Positions 30,599-37,146 of a DNA stretch of 37,146 bases are shown here, piece after piece. The first letter of the stretch is position 1. Each line of letters starts with the position of its first letter. This DNA comes from CAZOMR01 sp964580655 (lineage in GTDB: Bacteria; RBG-13-61-14; CAZOMR01), in the NCBI GenBank assembly GCA_964580655.1, contig CAZOMR010000002.1, forward strand, positions 1 through 37,146, read 5' to 3'. The notes under the pieces are model-generated. The model ran no database searches. It saw only the letters and a list, made by a program, of their open reading frames with translations, and was not told where the DNA came from. The translations under genes were made by a program, and so were the position numbers.

Positions 30599-32164
30599 AT
30601 GAGAAGGATGCGGCTTTCAGCCTCCACTCTGATGATCCAGGGCACCGGCTCCGGGGTGGGCAAAAGCATCATGGTGGCCGGGCTGTGCCGGGCCCTTTCG
30701 GACCTTGGCATCAGGGTGGCCCCTTTCAAGAGCCAGAACATGGCCTTGAATTCTTACATCACCGCGGATGGAGGAGAGATAGGTCGCTCCCAGGCTGTGC
30801 AGGCCATGGCCGCGCGCATTGAGCCGATACGGGAGATCAACCCGATCCTGCTCAAGCCAAAGGAAGACATGGTGGCACAGGTCATCATCAACGGCCGTCC
30901 CTACAAGGATATTTCCGCAAGCGATTATTTCAGACCAGGGCCTGAAATCCAGCGGTTGAAACAGGATGCGATTATCAATGCCCTGGAGAAGCTGGCAGAA
31001 CACTTTGAATTAATAGTGATCGAGGGCGCAGGAAGTCCAGCGGAAATCAACCTCCGTCAAGTAGACATGGTAAACATGGGCACGGCCAGGCTTATCTCCG
31101 CGCCGGTCCTGATTGTCGGGGATATTGACAAGGGGGGCGTGTTTGCTTCCCTCTATGGAACCGTGGAATTACTTGATGGGCTGGACAGAGACCTGGTCAA
31201 GGGATTCATCATCAACAAATTTCGCGGGGATATGAGGATTCTCAAGCCCGGCCTCAAGGAGATTGAGGAAAAGACTGGTATCCCGGTGTTCGGTGTAGTG
31301 CCATTCATTCCGGGGCTCGGGATCGAGGAGGAGGATGCTGTTTCTGGTCTTTCACAGGGGGATGCGAATGCCGAGGTTGAGCTCGTGGTGATATATTTTC
31401 CCCACATATCCAACTTCACTGATTTCGATCCTCTTACTCATGAACCGGGGGTGCTTTTGCGATATGCGCGAACACAGCGCGAGATGGGCAGGCCGGACGC
31501 CCTGATCCTTCCGGGCACAAAAAATTCTATCGCTGACCTGGAACACATCCAGCGGAACGGAGTGGCGGAGAAGGTCATTGCACTGCGTCGTGCGGGAGTG
31601 CCCATCATAGGCATCTGCGGGGGCTACCAGATGATGGGCCGGACCCTGATTGATGAGGCTTGCCTTGAATCATCCCGGGGCAGTGTACCGGGGCTGGGAA
31701 TTCTTCCGGTCATCACACGATTTGGCCCCGGCAAGGTCACCCATCAGCTCAAACTCCGAAGCCGGGGCCAAGGCCCTTTTTTTAGCACTGAGCCAATGGA
31801 GTTCTCCGGGTACGAAATTCATTCCGGTGAATCAGATCTGAAAAAAGGCGCCACACCGGCATTCACCCGGATTTCACTGTCCGGAATGCCCGATGCCAGG
31901 CCCGAGGGTGCGGTATCACGGGACAGCCTCTGCTTCGGAACATACCTCCATGACCTGTTTCACCAAGACAAATTCCGCCGCAATTTCATCAATGTGCTTC
32001 GAGAAAGAAAAGGAATTCCTCCTTTATCATGCCCCCTCATCCAATGGCATGAACTCAGGGACCAGGCTTTTGATGAACTGGCGGAGACAGTGAGGAAATC
32101 CATCAATATCCAGGCAATCCTGGAAATAGTCAGAATTCCTTCTTCCAAAATCTGCGATAAATAA
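30599..32164 (+). CDS. cobQ: adenosylcobyric acid synthase (glutamine-hydrolysing)
   Basis: A 521-aa CobQ. N-terminal P-loop QGTGSGVGKS (14-23), then APFKSQNMALNSYITADGGE and EGAGSPAEINLR of the amidotransferase core. The C-terminal type 1 glutamine amidotransferase has the nucleophile Cys in GICGGYQMMG (about 340) and His in GTYLHDLF (about 454). It amidates side chains b, d, e and g of adenosylcobyrinic acid diamide in cobalamin synthesis, using ATP and glutamine. AAGGAAGG lies 8 nt before ATG 30599. No other cobalamin genes are nearby; a role in supplying B12 for methylmalonyl-CoA mutase would fit the neighbouring carboxyltransferase. The 3' end overlaps the convergent glycosyltransferase by 35 bp. 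Confidence 0.93.
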   Translation: MRRMRLSASTLMIQGTGSGVGKSIMVAGLCRALSDLGIRVAPFKSQNMALNSYITADGGEIGRSQAVQAMAARIEPIREINPILLKPKEDMVAQVIINGRPYKDISASDYFRPGPEIQRLKQDAIINALEKLAEHFELIVIEGAGSPAEINLRQVDMVNMGTARLISAPVLIVGDIDKGGVFASLYGTVELLDGLDRDLVKGFIINKFRGDMRILKPGLKEIEEKTGIPVFGVVPFIPGLGIEEEDAVSGLSQGDANAEVELVVIYFPHISNFTDFDPLTHEPGVLLRYARTQREMGRPDALILPGTKNSIADLEHIQRNGVAEKVIALRRAGVPIIGICGGYQMMGRTLIDEACLESSRGSVPGLGILPVITRFGPGKVTHQLKLRSRGQGPFFSTEPMEFSGYEIHSGESDLKKGATPAFTRISLSGMPDARPEGAVSRDSLCFGTYLHDLFHQDKFRRNFINVLRERKGIPPLSCPLIQWHELRDQAFDELAETVRKSINIQAILEIVRIPSSKICDK

Positions 32165-32867
32165 GCGCGATCAATTCCTTGCTTGCTCGAAGGATCACCT
32201 TGAGGCTTCCACCCGTGGCCCGGCCATGCTGTCTCGGAAAATGACTCACCGGTATCTCAACAGGCTTAATTCCCTTTTCTCGCGCGATGATCAGGAGCTC
32301 GGCATTGACCAGTGCGCCAGGAGACCTGAGTGTGACCCCTTCAAGAGTTCTTCTGCGAAAGACCTTGAACGCGCAGTTGACATCCTGAACCGGAACGCGG
32401 AAGATGACCCGGATAAGTGCGCTGAAGAGCTTGCCATAGAGGATTCGAGACCACGGGTCAGATCGGAGCGACCTGAATCCCACGACCATATCATTCTCGG
32501 CAAGATGAGGGATAAAATTCTCAAGATCAAGAGGCTGAAACTGGCCGTCCGCATCCGTGAAGAACACTAAAGGGTTCCGGGCCGATGAGAAGCCAGTCCG
32601 GAGTGCCGCACCGTAGCCAAGGTTTTGCTGATGATGAAGGGCCCGCACCTGCGGCTTATCAGCGGCAAGCCGACGACCAAGTTCTTTAGTGCCGTCAGTG
32701 CTTCCGTCATCCACGATGATGATCTCAAAATCATCAAAGAGCCTCTCCAGAGCCTTACGGCAGGACTCCACCGTAGACCCGAGGTTTTGTAACTCATTAT
32801 AAGCAGGAAGAATACACGAAACCGACTCGGGATACTTCTTTACCTTCTCTTTCTGTGTGAAGGTCAT
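32130..32867 (-). CDS. family 2 glycosyltransferase (polyprenyl-phosphate sugar transferase type)
   Basis: About 245 aa. ILPAYNELQNL near the start, VDDGST (52-57) and FTDADGQF (DAD 105-107) are the GT2 nucleotide-sugar and metal motifs. QDVNCAFKVFRRRTLEG is the mark of the DPM1/ArnC-like group that loads a sugar on a lipid phosphate at the inner membrane face. There are no C-terminal transmembrane helices, unlike many bacterial members. ATG 32867 is used; a GTG at 32876 is also in frame. It converges on and overlaps cobQ by 35 bp. The sugar and acceptor are unknown. Confidence 0.8.
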   Translation of the reverse strand: MTFTQKEKVKKYPESVSCILPAYNELQNLGSTVESCRKALERLFDDFEIIIVDDGSTDGTKELGRRLAADKPQVRALHHQQNLGYGAALRTGFSSARNPLVFFTDADGQFQPLDLENFIPHLAENDMVVGFRSLRSDPWSRILYGKLFSALIRVIFRVPVQDVNCAFKVFRRRTLEGVTLRSPGALVNAELLIIAREKGIKPVEIPVSHFPRQHGRATGGSLKVILRASKELIALIYRRFWKKEF

Positions 32868-32911
32868 GAACCCCACTTAAAATTCTACACGAAAAAGACA
32901 AAAAGTTCCAT

Positions 32912-33348
32912 GTGGTGTGTGACATATTGGTCCGGGAACAGATTGCCAACCATGACCGGTTCCAGGACTGGTTCCGGCGATGGCAAGAGCTTAAGGAGAA
33001 GGAAGCCGACCTGAAGTTGGAGCAGGTGAAGACCGCGTCCTGGGACAATAAAGAAAAACACCAAAAAAAATTGCGGAGGCGCTCAAGGAAGAAGTCCTCC
33101 GGGAGGTCGGGCGGCTGATCGAGCTTGCTTTATCGGACAGGGAGCGGCAGGGAGGTTTTGACCTGGCGGAGGTTTGCTTTGACAATGGGCGGGACTTTTT
33201 GTTGGGTCTTGCCGAAGGGCGAGGACGGGATTGCCCGAAGCCGGGCATGCACTGGAGCGTGAGGGGCGCTAACTCCATCATCGCCCTGCGTTGCTGCCTG
33301 GAGTCCGGATACTTCGAGGACTACTGGGAGTCCCGCCGCGCAGCATGA
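32912..33348 (+). pseudogene. truncated, frameshifted IS transposase (ISKra4-like C terminus)
   Basis: An open frame from 32912 (MVCDILVREQIAN...) runs to a run of eight A at 33063-33070. A -1 shift there joins it to a frame ending GMHWSVRGANSIIALRCC and YWESRRAA*, the C-terminal signature I associate with ISKra4-family transposases. At about 145 codons it is a fraction of a normal transposase (roughly 400-500 aa); the catalytic centre is missing, so the element has an internal deletion. The A8 run may be a former programmed frameshift site or a simple lesion. Confidence 0.55.
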
Positions 33349-33369
33349 CCACCAAATATGTCGCACACC
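32914..33369. mobile_element. internally deleted insertion sequence with both terminal inverted repeats
   Basis: GGTGTGTGACATATT (32914-32928) is matched in inverse by 33355-33369 (reverse complement GGTGTGCGACATATT, 14/15), with GGT continuing inside each end. This frames a 456-bp relic with transposase fragments inside. Such a relic could be moved in trans by an intact copy, MITE-like. Confidence 0.6.
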
Positions 33370-33508
33370 CATTTTAGAGAAAAAGCGAATAAACCTGGCA
33401 CCTGATTGGAGAGCCCGGGGAAAGTTGTTTAGCATCAGGCAGGACTTGTCCCCCCCAATAACCCCCTAATTCAAGATTTTGTTTCAATTTTACAAAAACA
33501 GGTAGCCC

Positions 33509-35437
33509 CTATTTTTCTTGAAGGCGCGCATGGTTTTTGAATTCCACTGGCACGAGACCTCGGACTGAATTGGCCACAAGAATCTTGTCTGCATTCTCCA
33601 GGTCAGAAATGGAGAGTCTTGTTTCCGAGACCCTGCTGGGATTTTTCTCAATGAACTCCTGGCGGAACACGCCGTTCAAAAGCCCGCATTCAAGCGATGG
33701 GGTATAATAGCGGTCTCCTTTTTTCAGAAAGAGGTTGGTGAAGGACCCCTCGGTCAGTTCATGCTTTTCATTCTGGAAGATCACCTCAAAGAAGCCCTTT
33801 TCTCGCGCGTGCTCAAGTTCTCTGTCATATAGATCGCGCAGGGTTGTCTTGTGGAATAAAAAGGGATTCGAGGAGTGGGTCCGATGCGAGGACAGGGTTA
33901 TCAGTTTGAGGCTATCCGGGGAATTCTCAAGCTTATTCCATTCCAGGCATATAACGCCTGATTTGGAAAGCAAAAGCCGCACCCGGAATGAGCCATTTTC
34001 ATTAAACCTTGCCTCCGTCTCCTTCAGACGCTTTTCAAGCTCTCCCCCGGGATAGCGGAATTGAAAATATTCCGCGGATGCCTGAAGCCTCTTTAGATGT
34101 TTATCGAGCAGATAATACCCTGATTCTTTTTTCCAGAGCATTGTTTCGATCAAGTAGAACTCAGGCCTGGGCTGAGAAAGGAATCGGCCCTTGAGCACGC
34201 ATTCCTCGTATTCGGCCTCAGGATCCGAATCATACACTATCCCGCTTCCCACACCCATCTCCCCTTTTTGTCCTTCCAGAACCACTGTCCGGATAGCAAC
34301 ATTGAACACCGCTTCTCGCTCCGGGGTTATGAAGCCGATTGAACCGGTGTAAACCCCGCGTTCTTCCTTTTCCAATGAGCGGATGATCTCCATTGTCCTG
34401 AGTTTCGGCGCGCCTGTTACAGACCCGCAAGGAAAAAGCGCACGGCAGAGCTCACCTAACTTGATCCCGTCTTTCATCTGCGCCTCGATGGTTGATGTCA
34501 TCTGGAATAATGTCTCGTAGCGCTCCACAGTGAAAAGCCGCAGAACCTTCACGGTCCCTGTCTTTGCGAGCCGGCCCAGGTCATTCCGGAGAAGATCAAC
34601 GATCATGAGGTTCTCGCTTCGGTTCTTGAGGTCGTTTGAAAGGAACTCCGCCTGCTCTTGATCCTCTGTCAGAGTCCGGCCTCTTTCGGCTGTGCCCTTC
34701 ATGGGCTTCGCCGTGACAATATCCCATTTTTTGCGAAAAAACAGCTCGGGCGAGAGAGACAATATCTGCCGGGTCCCTGTTCGGATAAAAGCGGAATAGG
34801 CTACCGACTGGTTATTCCGGAGCGCCAGATACAATGCATGAGGCGAGCCGGAAAAGTTGAACTTGTATTTGAGAGTGAAGTTGACCTGGTATGTCTCGCC
34901 CTGCTCGATATATCTTTTGATCCTTTCAATGGCGGCCTTGTATTCTGCTTTTTCCATGTTGAGATTGAGACCTTCAACCCGGTATCCGGGATCATCCTGC
35001 GCAACCTTTGTCGGATATGACCAGGGCGGGCTGAACCGGCCACTGGCATGGTCAAACACGATAGGCTCGCGGAAAGCACCGAGCCATGCCAGAGGAAAAT
35101 CATTCCTTACCGGGCAATAGAGCCGCGGCTCGAAGAAATAGCCCAGTTCATAAGACAGAAAGCCTGCAAGGTAAAAGCCGGAATCCAGCGCGTTCTCCAC
35201 CCTGTTGAAAAAGGATTCGATCTCCTCCGAAGACCGGCACTCAAGAATCTCCACAGGTTCAAGGAAAAGATATGAATAGCGATTCCTCTCATCCGGAAGA
35301 TTGCTTTCAAGAAGCACGTATACCTCTTTATCAGCTACTGCACTCAGGGCTTGGCTGACTGGAAAGGATGAATAACCGGAATCTTCGGTCATCTCTCCGC
35401 GAGGCCGGGGATGAAAATGCGACTTATTGAGACCCAT
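33509..35437 (-). CDS. PabB-PabC fusion: aminodeoxychorismate synthase component I / aminodeoxychorismate lyase
   Basis: A 642-aa two-domain enzyme. Residues about 15-430 are the chorismate-binding TrpE/PabB fold, with PMKGTAERG (245-253; the Lys marks PabB rather than TrpE) and ALFPCGSVTGAPK. From about 435 is a PLP fold IV lyase domain: FYLIETMLWK, the PLP-Lys candidate in FHKTTLRDLYD, and ELTEGSFTNLFL. The two reactions make 4-aminobenzoate for folate from chorismate, with ammonia from a PabA partner not seen here. The promoter at 35450-35477 would leave a 5' leader of only about 6 nt for ATG 35437. An in-frame ATG at 35392 (residue 16) has GGAGAG directly ahead and may be the real start. 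Confidence 0.88.
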   Translation of the reverse strand: MGLNKSHFHPRPRGEMTEDSGYSSFPVSQALSAVADKEVYVLLESNLPDERNRYSYLFLEPVEILECRSSEEIESFFNRVENALDSGFYLAGFLSYELGYFFEPRLYCPVRNDFPLAWLGAFREPIVFDHASGRFSPPWSYPTKVAQDDPGYRVEGLNLNMEKAEYKAAIERIKRYIEQGETYQVNFTLKYKFNFSGSPHALYLALRNNQSVAYSAFIRTGTRQILSLSPELFFRKKWDIVTAKPMKGTAERGRTLTEDQEQAEFLSNDLKNRSENLMIVDLLRNDLGRLAKTGTVKVLRLFTVERYETLFQMTSTIEAQMKDGIKLGELCRALFPCGSVTGAPKLRTMEIIRSLEKEERGVYTGSIGFITPEREAVFNVAIRTVVLEGQKGEMGVGSGIVYDSDPEAEYEECVLKGRFLSQPRPEFYLIETMLWKKESGYYLLDKHLKRLQASAEYFQFRYPGGELEKRLKETEARFNENGSFRVRLLLSKSGVICLEWNKLENSPDSLKLITLSSHRTHSSNPFLFHKTTLRDLYDRELEHAREKGFFEVIFQNEKHELTEGSFTNLFLKKGDRYYTPSLECGLLNGVFRQEFIEKNPSRVSETRLSISDLENADKILVANSVRGLVPVEFKNHARLQEK

Positions 35438-35449
35438 TTCAGCGCATAT

Positions 35450-35477
35450 ATTATGAAGAACATGGTGAATAAGTCAA
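35450..35477 (-). promoter_or_regulatory. sigma70-type promoter for the pabB-pabC gene
   Basis: On the minus strand TTGACT (35477-35472) and CATAAT (35455-35450) are 16 bp apart. Confidence 0.45.
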
Positions 35478-35528
35478 TGCAGGCATGTGCATTTGCCGTG
35501 ATTCGGCTCTTCATGCTAATTTAGAGTC

Positions 35529-37058
35529 GTGACGGAAAGAGGCCACAAAGAATTCCCGTTGCTCTTTCAAGTGGGCCTGGTCTTCTTCGGCGTAGTCCTG
35601 ATCATTCTCGTAGAGGGCCTGCTCCGCATAAGCACCGCTCCGGCTCCGGCCTGCCAGGAGGACCCCTTTGTCGGGTTTGCCGGCAAGGACCCGTTTTTCA
35701 TCCGAGCAGAAAAGCATGGCCGGGCCATATATCAGATCAATCCAAAGAGGGCCGGATTTTTCAACCCTTCCTCCTTCCCTGCCAGGAAATCCGGGAACGC
35801 GTTTCGCATATTTGTCCTGGGCGGCTCAGTAGCCATGGGTTTTCCCTTCCATGAGCCGGGCTCTTTCTCCCGGTTTCTCGCCATAGGCCTGAGCAAACTT
35901 GATAAGTCTAAAACTTACGAGGTCGTCAATGTGGGAGGGTTTGGATATGCAAGCTACCGGGTTGTCCGGATACTCCGCGAGGTTATAAACCACGACCCGG
36001 ACCTCATCATCGTAATGAGCGGGCATAACGAGTTTCTGGAGAAGCGCACCTACGGTGAGATAGAGGCCCAAAGTCCGGCCCTTGTCGCACTCAAAACCCG
36101 GCTTGCCGGATTCCGCATTTACTGCCTTCTCAAAACCGGGGTCTTCAAAATCCGCGGCCCGGATGCGCGGCCCCTGCTCGCTTCGGAGGTCACCTGGGAG
36201 AAATATGTTCGCGACCCGGTCCAGGTAGAACGCACCATCAGGCATTATGAATACAACATCCAGGAAATGACTCGCATCTCAAGGCATGGCAATGTTCCCA
36301 TATTGTTTCTGACCCTGCCGTGCAACCTCCGTGAATTCCCGCCGTATTACTCCAGACATGATGACACGCTCTCGGAAACCGAGATGGAGAAATGGAACCG
36401 GTTTTACAAGAAAGGTCTTGAAGGCATTGAGCGGGGTGAACTTGATCAAGCACTGAGCTGGCTTGCCCTGGCGGAAGAGATTGACCCGGACTATGCTGAT
36501 CTCCAGTTCCGGATCGGTCGTGTCTTGTGGCATAAAAAGGAATGGGACAAGGCCAGGGAAAAATTCTGGACCGCGGTCCGCACTGATGCCCGGCCCATGC
36601 GTGTCTTTCCTGAGATGAATCAGATGATCCGATCCCAGGCCCGGGGCCGGGGGGTCCTTCTCGCGGATGCCGAGCGCGACTTTTCAGATAACTCCACAGG
36701 ACGCATCCCAGGGGACGACTGGTTCCTGGATCACTGCCACCCGGACCTGCATGGACATATCGCCATGGCCCGCACAATTATCACAAGCATGATCAACGCA
36801 CGCATCATCCAGCCTGCGCCGGATTGGCACGATGTTTACGACAAGGCCTGCGAGAATTATCAGAAGAGCCTGCCAGACTACTGGCTTGCAGGGGCCTACT
36901 ATCGCGCCGCGTTTGAGACCGGTCTGAATGTAAAGCGACTGAACCGCGGAATCCGTCTGGCCGAAATAGCTAAAAAACTTGATCCCGAAAATCCGAAAAT
37001 TTCAGGCCTGATCCAGACACTCACCCATCTGAAAGAAACCACTGAAACCAGAGAATGA
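35529..37058 (+). CDS. membrane-anchored SGNH-type hydrolase with C-terminal helical repeats
   Basis: A 509-aa protein. A single membrane anchor lies near the start (LLFQVGLVFFGVVLIILVEG). The SGNH fold follows: block I FVLGGSVAMG (Ser100), block II with GGFGYASYRV, block III SGHNEF (about 167-172), and block V DHCHPDLHGH (about 401-410). Residues about 295-345 (YKKGLEGIERGELDQALSWL, EEIDPDYADLQFRIGRVLWH) look like TPR helices inserted before block V, and further helical repeats follow at the C terminus. SGNH enzymes deacylate or transfer acyl groups on polysaccharides or glycans, presumably in the periplasm here. Start is GTG 35529 with no clear ribosome-binding site. No partner genes are visible. 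Confidence 0.7.
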   Translation: MTERGHKEFPLLFQVGLVFFGVVLIILVEGLLRISTAPAPACQEDPFVGFAGKDPFFIRAEKHGRAIYQINPKRAGFFNPSSFPARKSGNAFRIFVLGGSVAMGFPFHEPGSFSRFLAIGLSKLDKSKTYEVVNVGGFGYASYRVVRILREVINHDPDLIIVMSGHNEFLEKRTYGEIEAQSPALVALKTRLAGFRIYCLLKTGVFKIRGPDARPLLASEVTWEKYVRDPVQVERTIRHYEYNIQEMTRISRHGNVPILFLTLPCNLREFPPYYSRHDDTLSETEMEKWNRFYKKGLEGIERGELDQALSWLALAEEIDPDYADLQFRIGRVLWHKKEWDKAREKFWTAVRTDARPMRVFPEMNQMIRSQARGRGVLLADAERDFSDNSTGRIPGDDWFLDHCHPDLHGHIAMARTIITSMINARIIQPAPDWHDVYDKACENYQKSLPDYWLAGAYYRAAFETGLNVKRLNRGIRLAEIAKKLDPENPKISGLIQTLTHLKETTETRE

Positions 37059-37085
37059 TTAAAACCATATCCGGGTAATCTTGAG

Positions 37086-37126
37086 TTTACAGGACATTCC
37101 CCAAAAATCACCCTGATTTTCTGTAA
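37086..37126 (+). terminator. inverted repeat downstream of the SGNH gene
   Basis: AAAATCA-CCC-TGATTTT (37104-37120) lies inside TTACAG...CTGTAA (37086-37126), and CTGTAAG occurs again at 37136. It may be a weak terminator; there is no T-tract. Confidence 0.3.
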
Positions 37127-37146
37127 GTAAAATCGCTGTAAGGATT

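Noticed and set aside
1..37146. tRNA or rRNA genes, CRISPR arrays, or a tRNA attachment site for the element.
   Set aside because: I saw no cloverleaf-like sequence, no regularly spaced repeats and no rRNA-like stretch; the element borders mutS2 instead.

Overview
The window is bacterial chromosome, probably from a Gram-negative anaerobe. Evidence for this is a type II secretion/type IV pseudopilin, NDP-forming acyl-CoA synthetase, biotin-type carboxyltransferase, cobalamin synthesis and a spanin-like lysis protein. Gene content and style resemble Desulfobacterota or a neighbouring candidate phylum, but nothing here fixes the taxon.

Layout. 1-2259 is host DNA: a GspH/FimT-like pseudopilin, then on the minus strand an acetate-CoA ligase (ADP-forming) alpha-type protein. 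About 2318-23395 is a 21-kb phage-like element. From 23385 the host resumes with mutS2, a secreted EEP-family phosphodiesterase, an orphan HicB-like gene, a divergent pair (carboxyltransferase / degenerate oxidoreductase), cobQ, a GT2 glycosyltransferase, an insertion-sequence remnant, a pabB-pabC fusion and an SGNH hydrolase with a C-terminal helical repeat region.

The phage-like element runs almost entirely rightward. It has two small unknown genes, an oppositely oriented HTH + spore-photoproduct-lyase-like radical SAM gene with its own sigma70-type promoter, a Trm1-like methyltransferase, a ParB-like protein, large terminase, portal, protease/scaffold, DUF2190 decoration protein and major capsid protein. 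Next come a glycosyltransferase, a zinc ribbon, a LamG-type protein, connector, tail terminator, tail tube, tail chaperone with a programmed -1 frameshift, a very short tape-measure candidate, distal tail and hub proteins, and a lysis cassette (coiled-coil membrane protein, amidase, holin, spanin-like). I find no integrase, transposase, repressor or replication gene in it. It therefore looks like a gene-transfer-agent-like or domesticated/defective siphovirus cluster, not a complete temperate phage.

The element sits exactly between a divergent host gene pair, with an 18-bp imperfect direct repeat at each edge. The right copy contains the mutS2 start codon. The left copy encodes the same first four residues (MPSE) before a quick stop, so the element appears to have inserted at the 5' end of mutS2 and now supplies the DNA upstream of it. 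The left junction also carries a near-consensus promoter for the neighbouring acyl-CoA synthetase gene, with its -35 box on the element side.

Among the host genes, the carboxyltransferase, CobQ and the acyl-CoA synthetase subunit would fit propionate/methylmalonyl-CoA and acyl-CoA energy metabolism. That link is inference from proximity.
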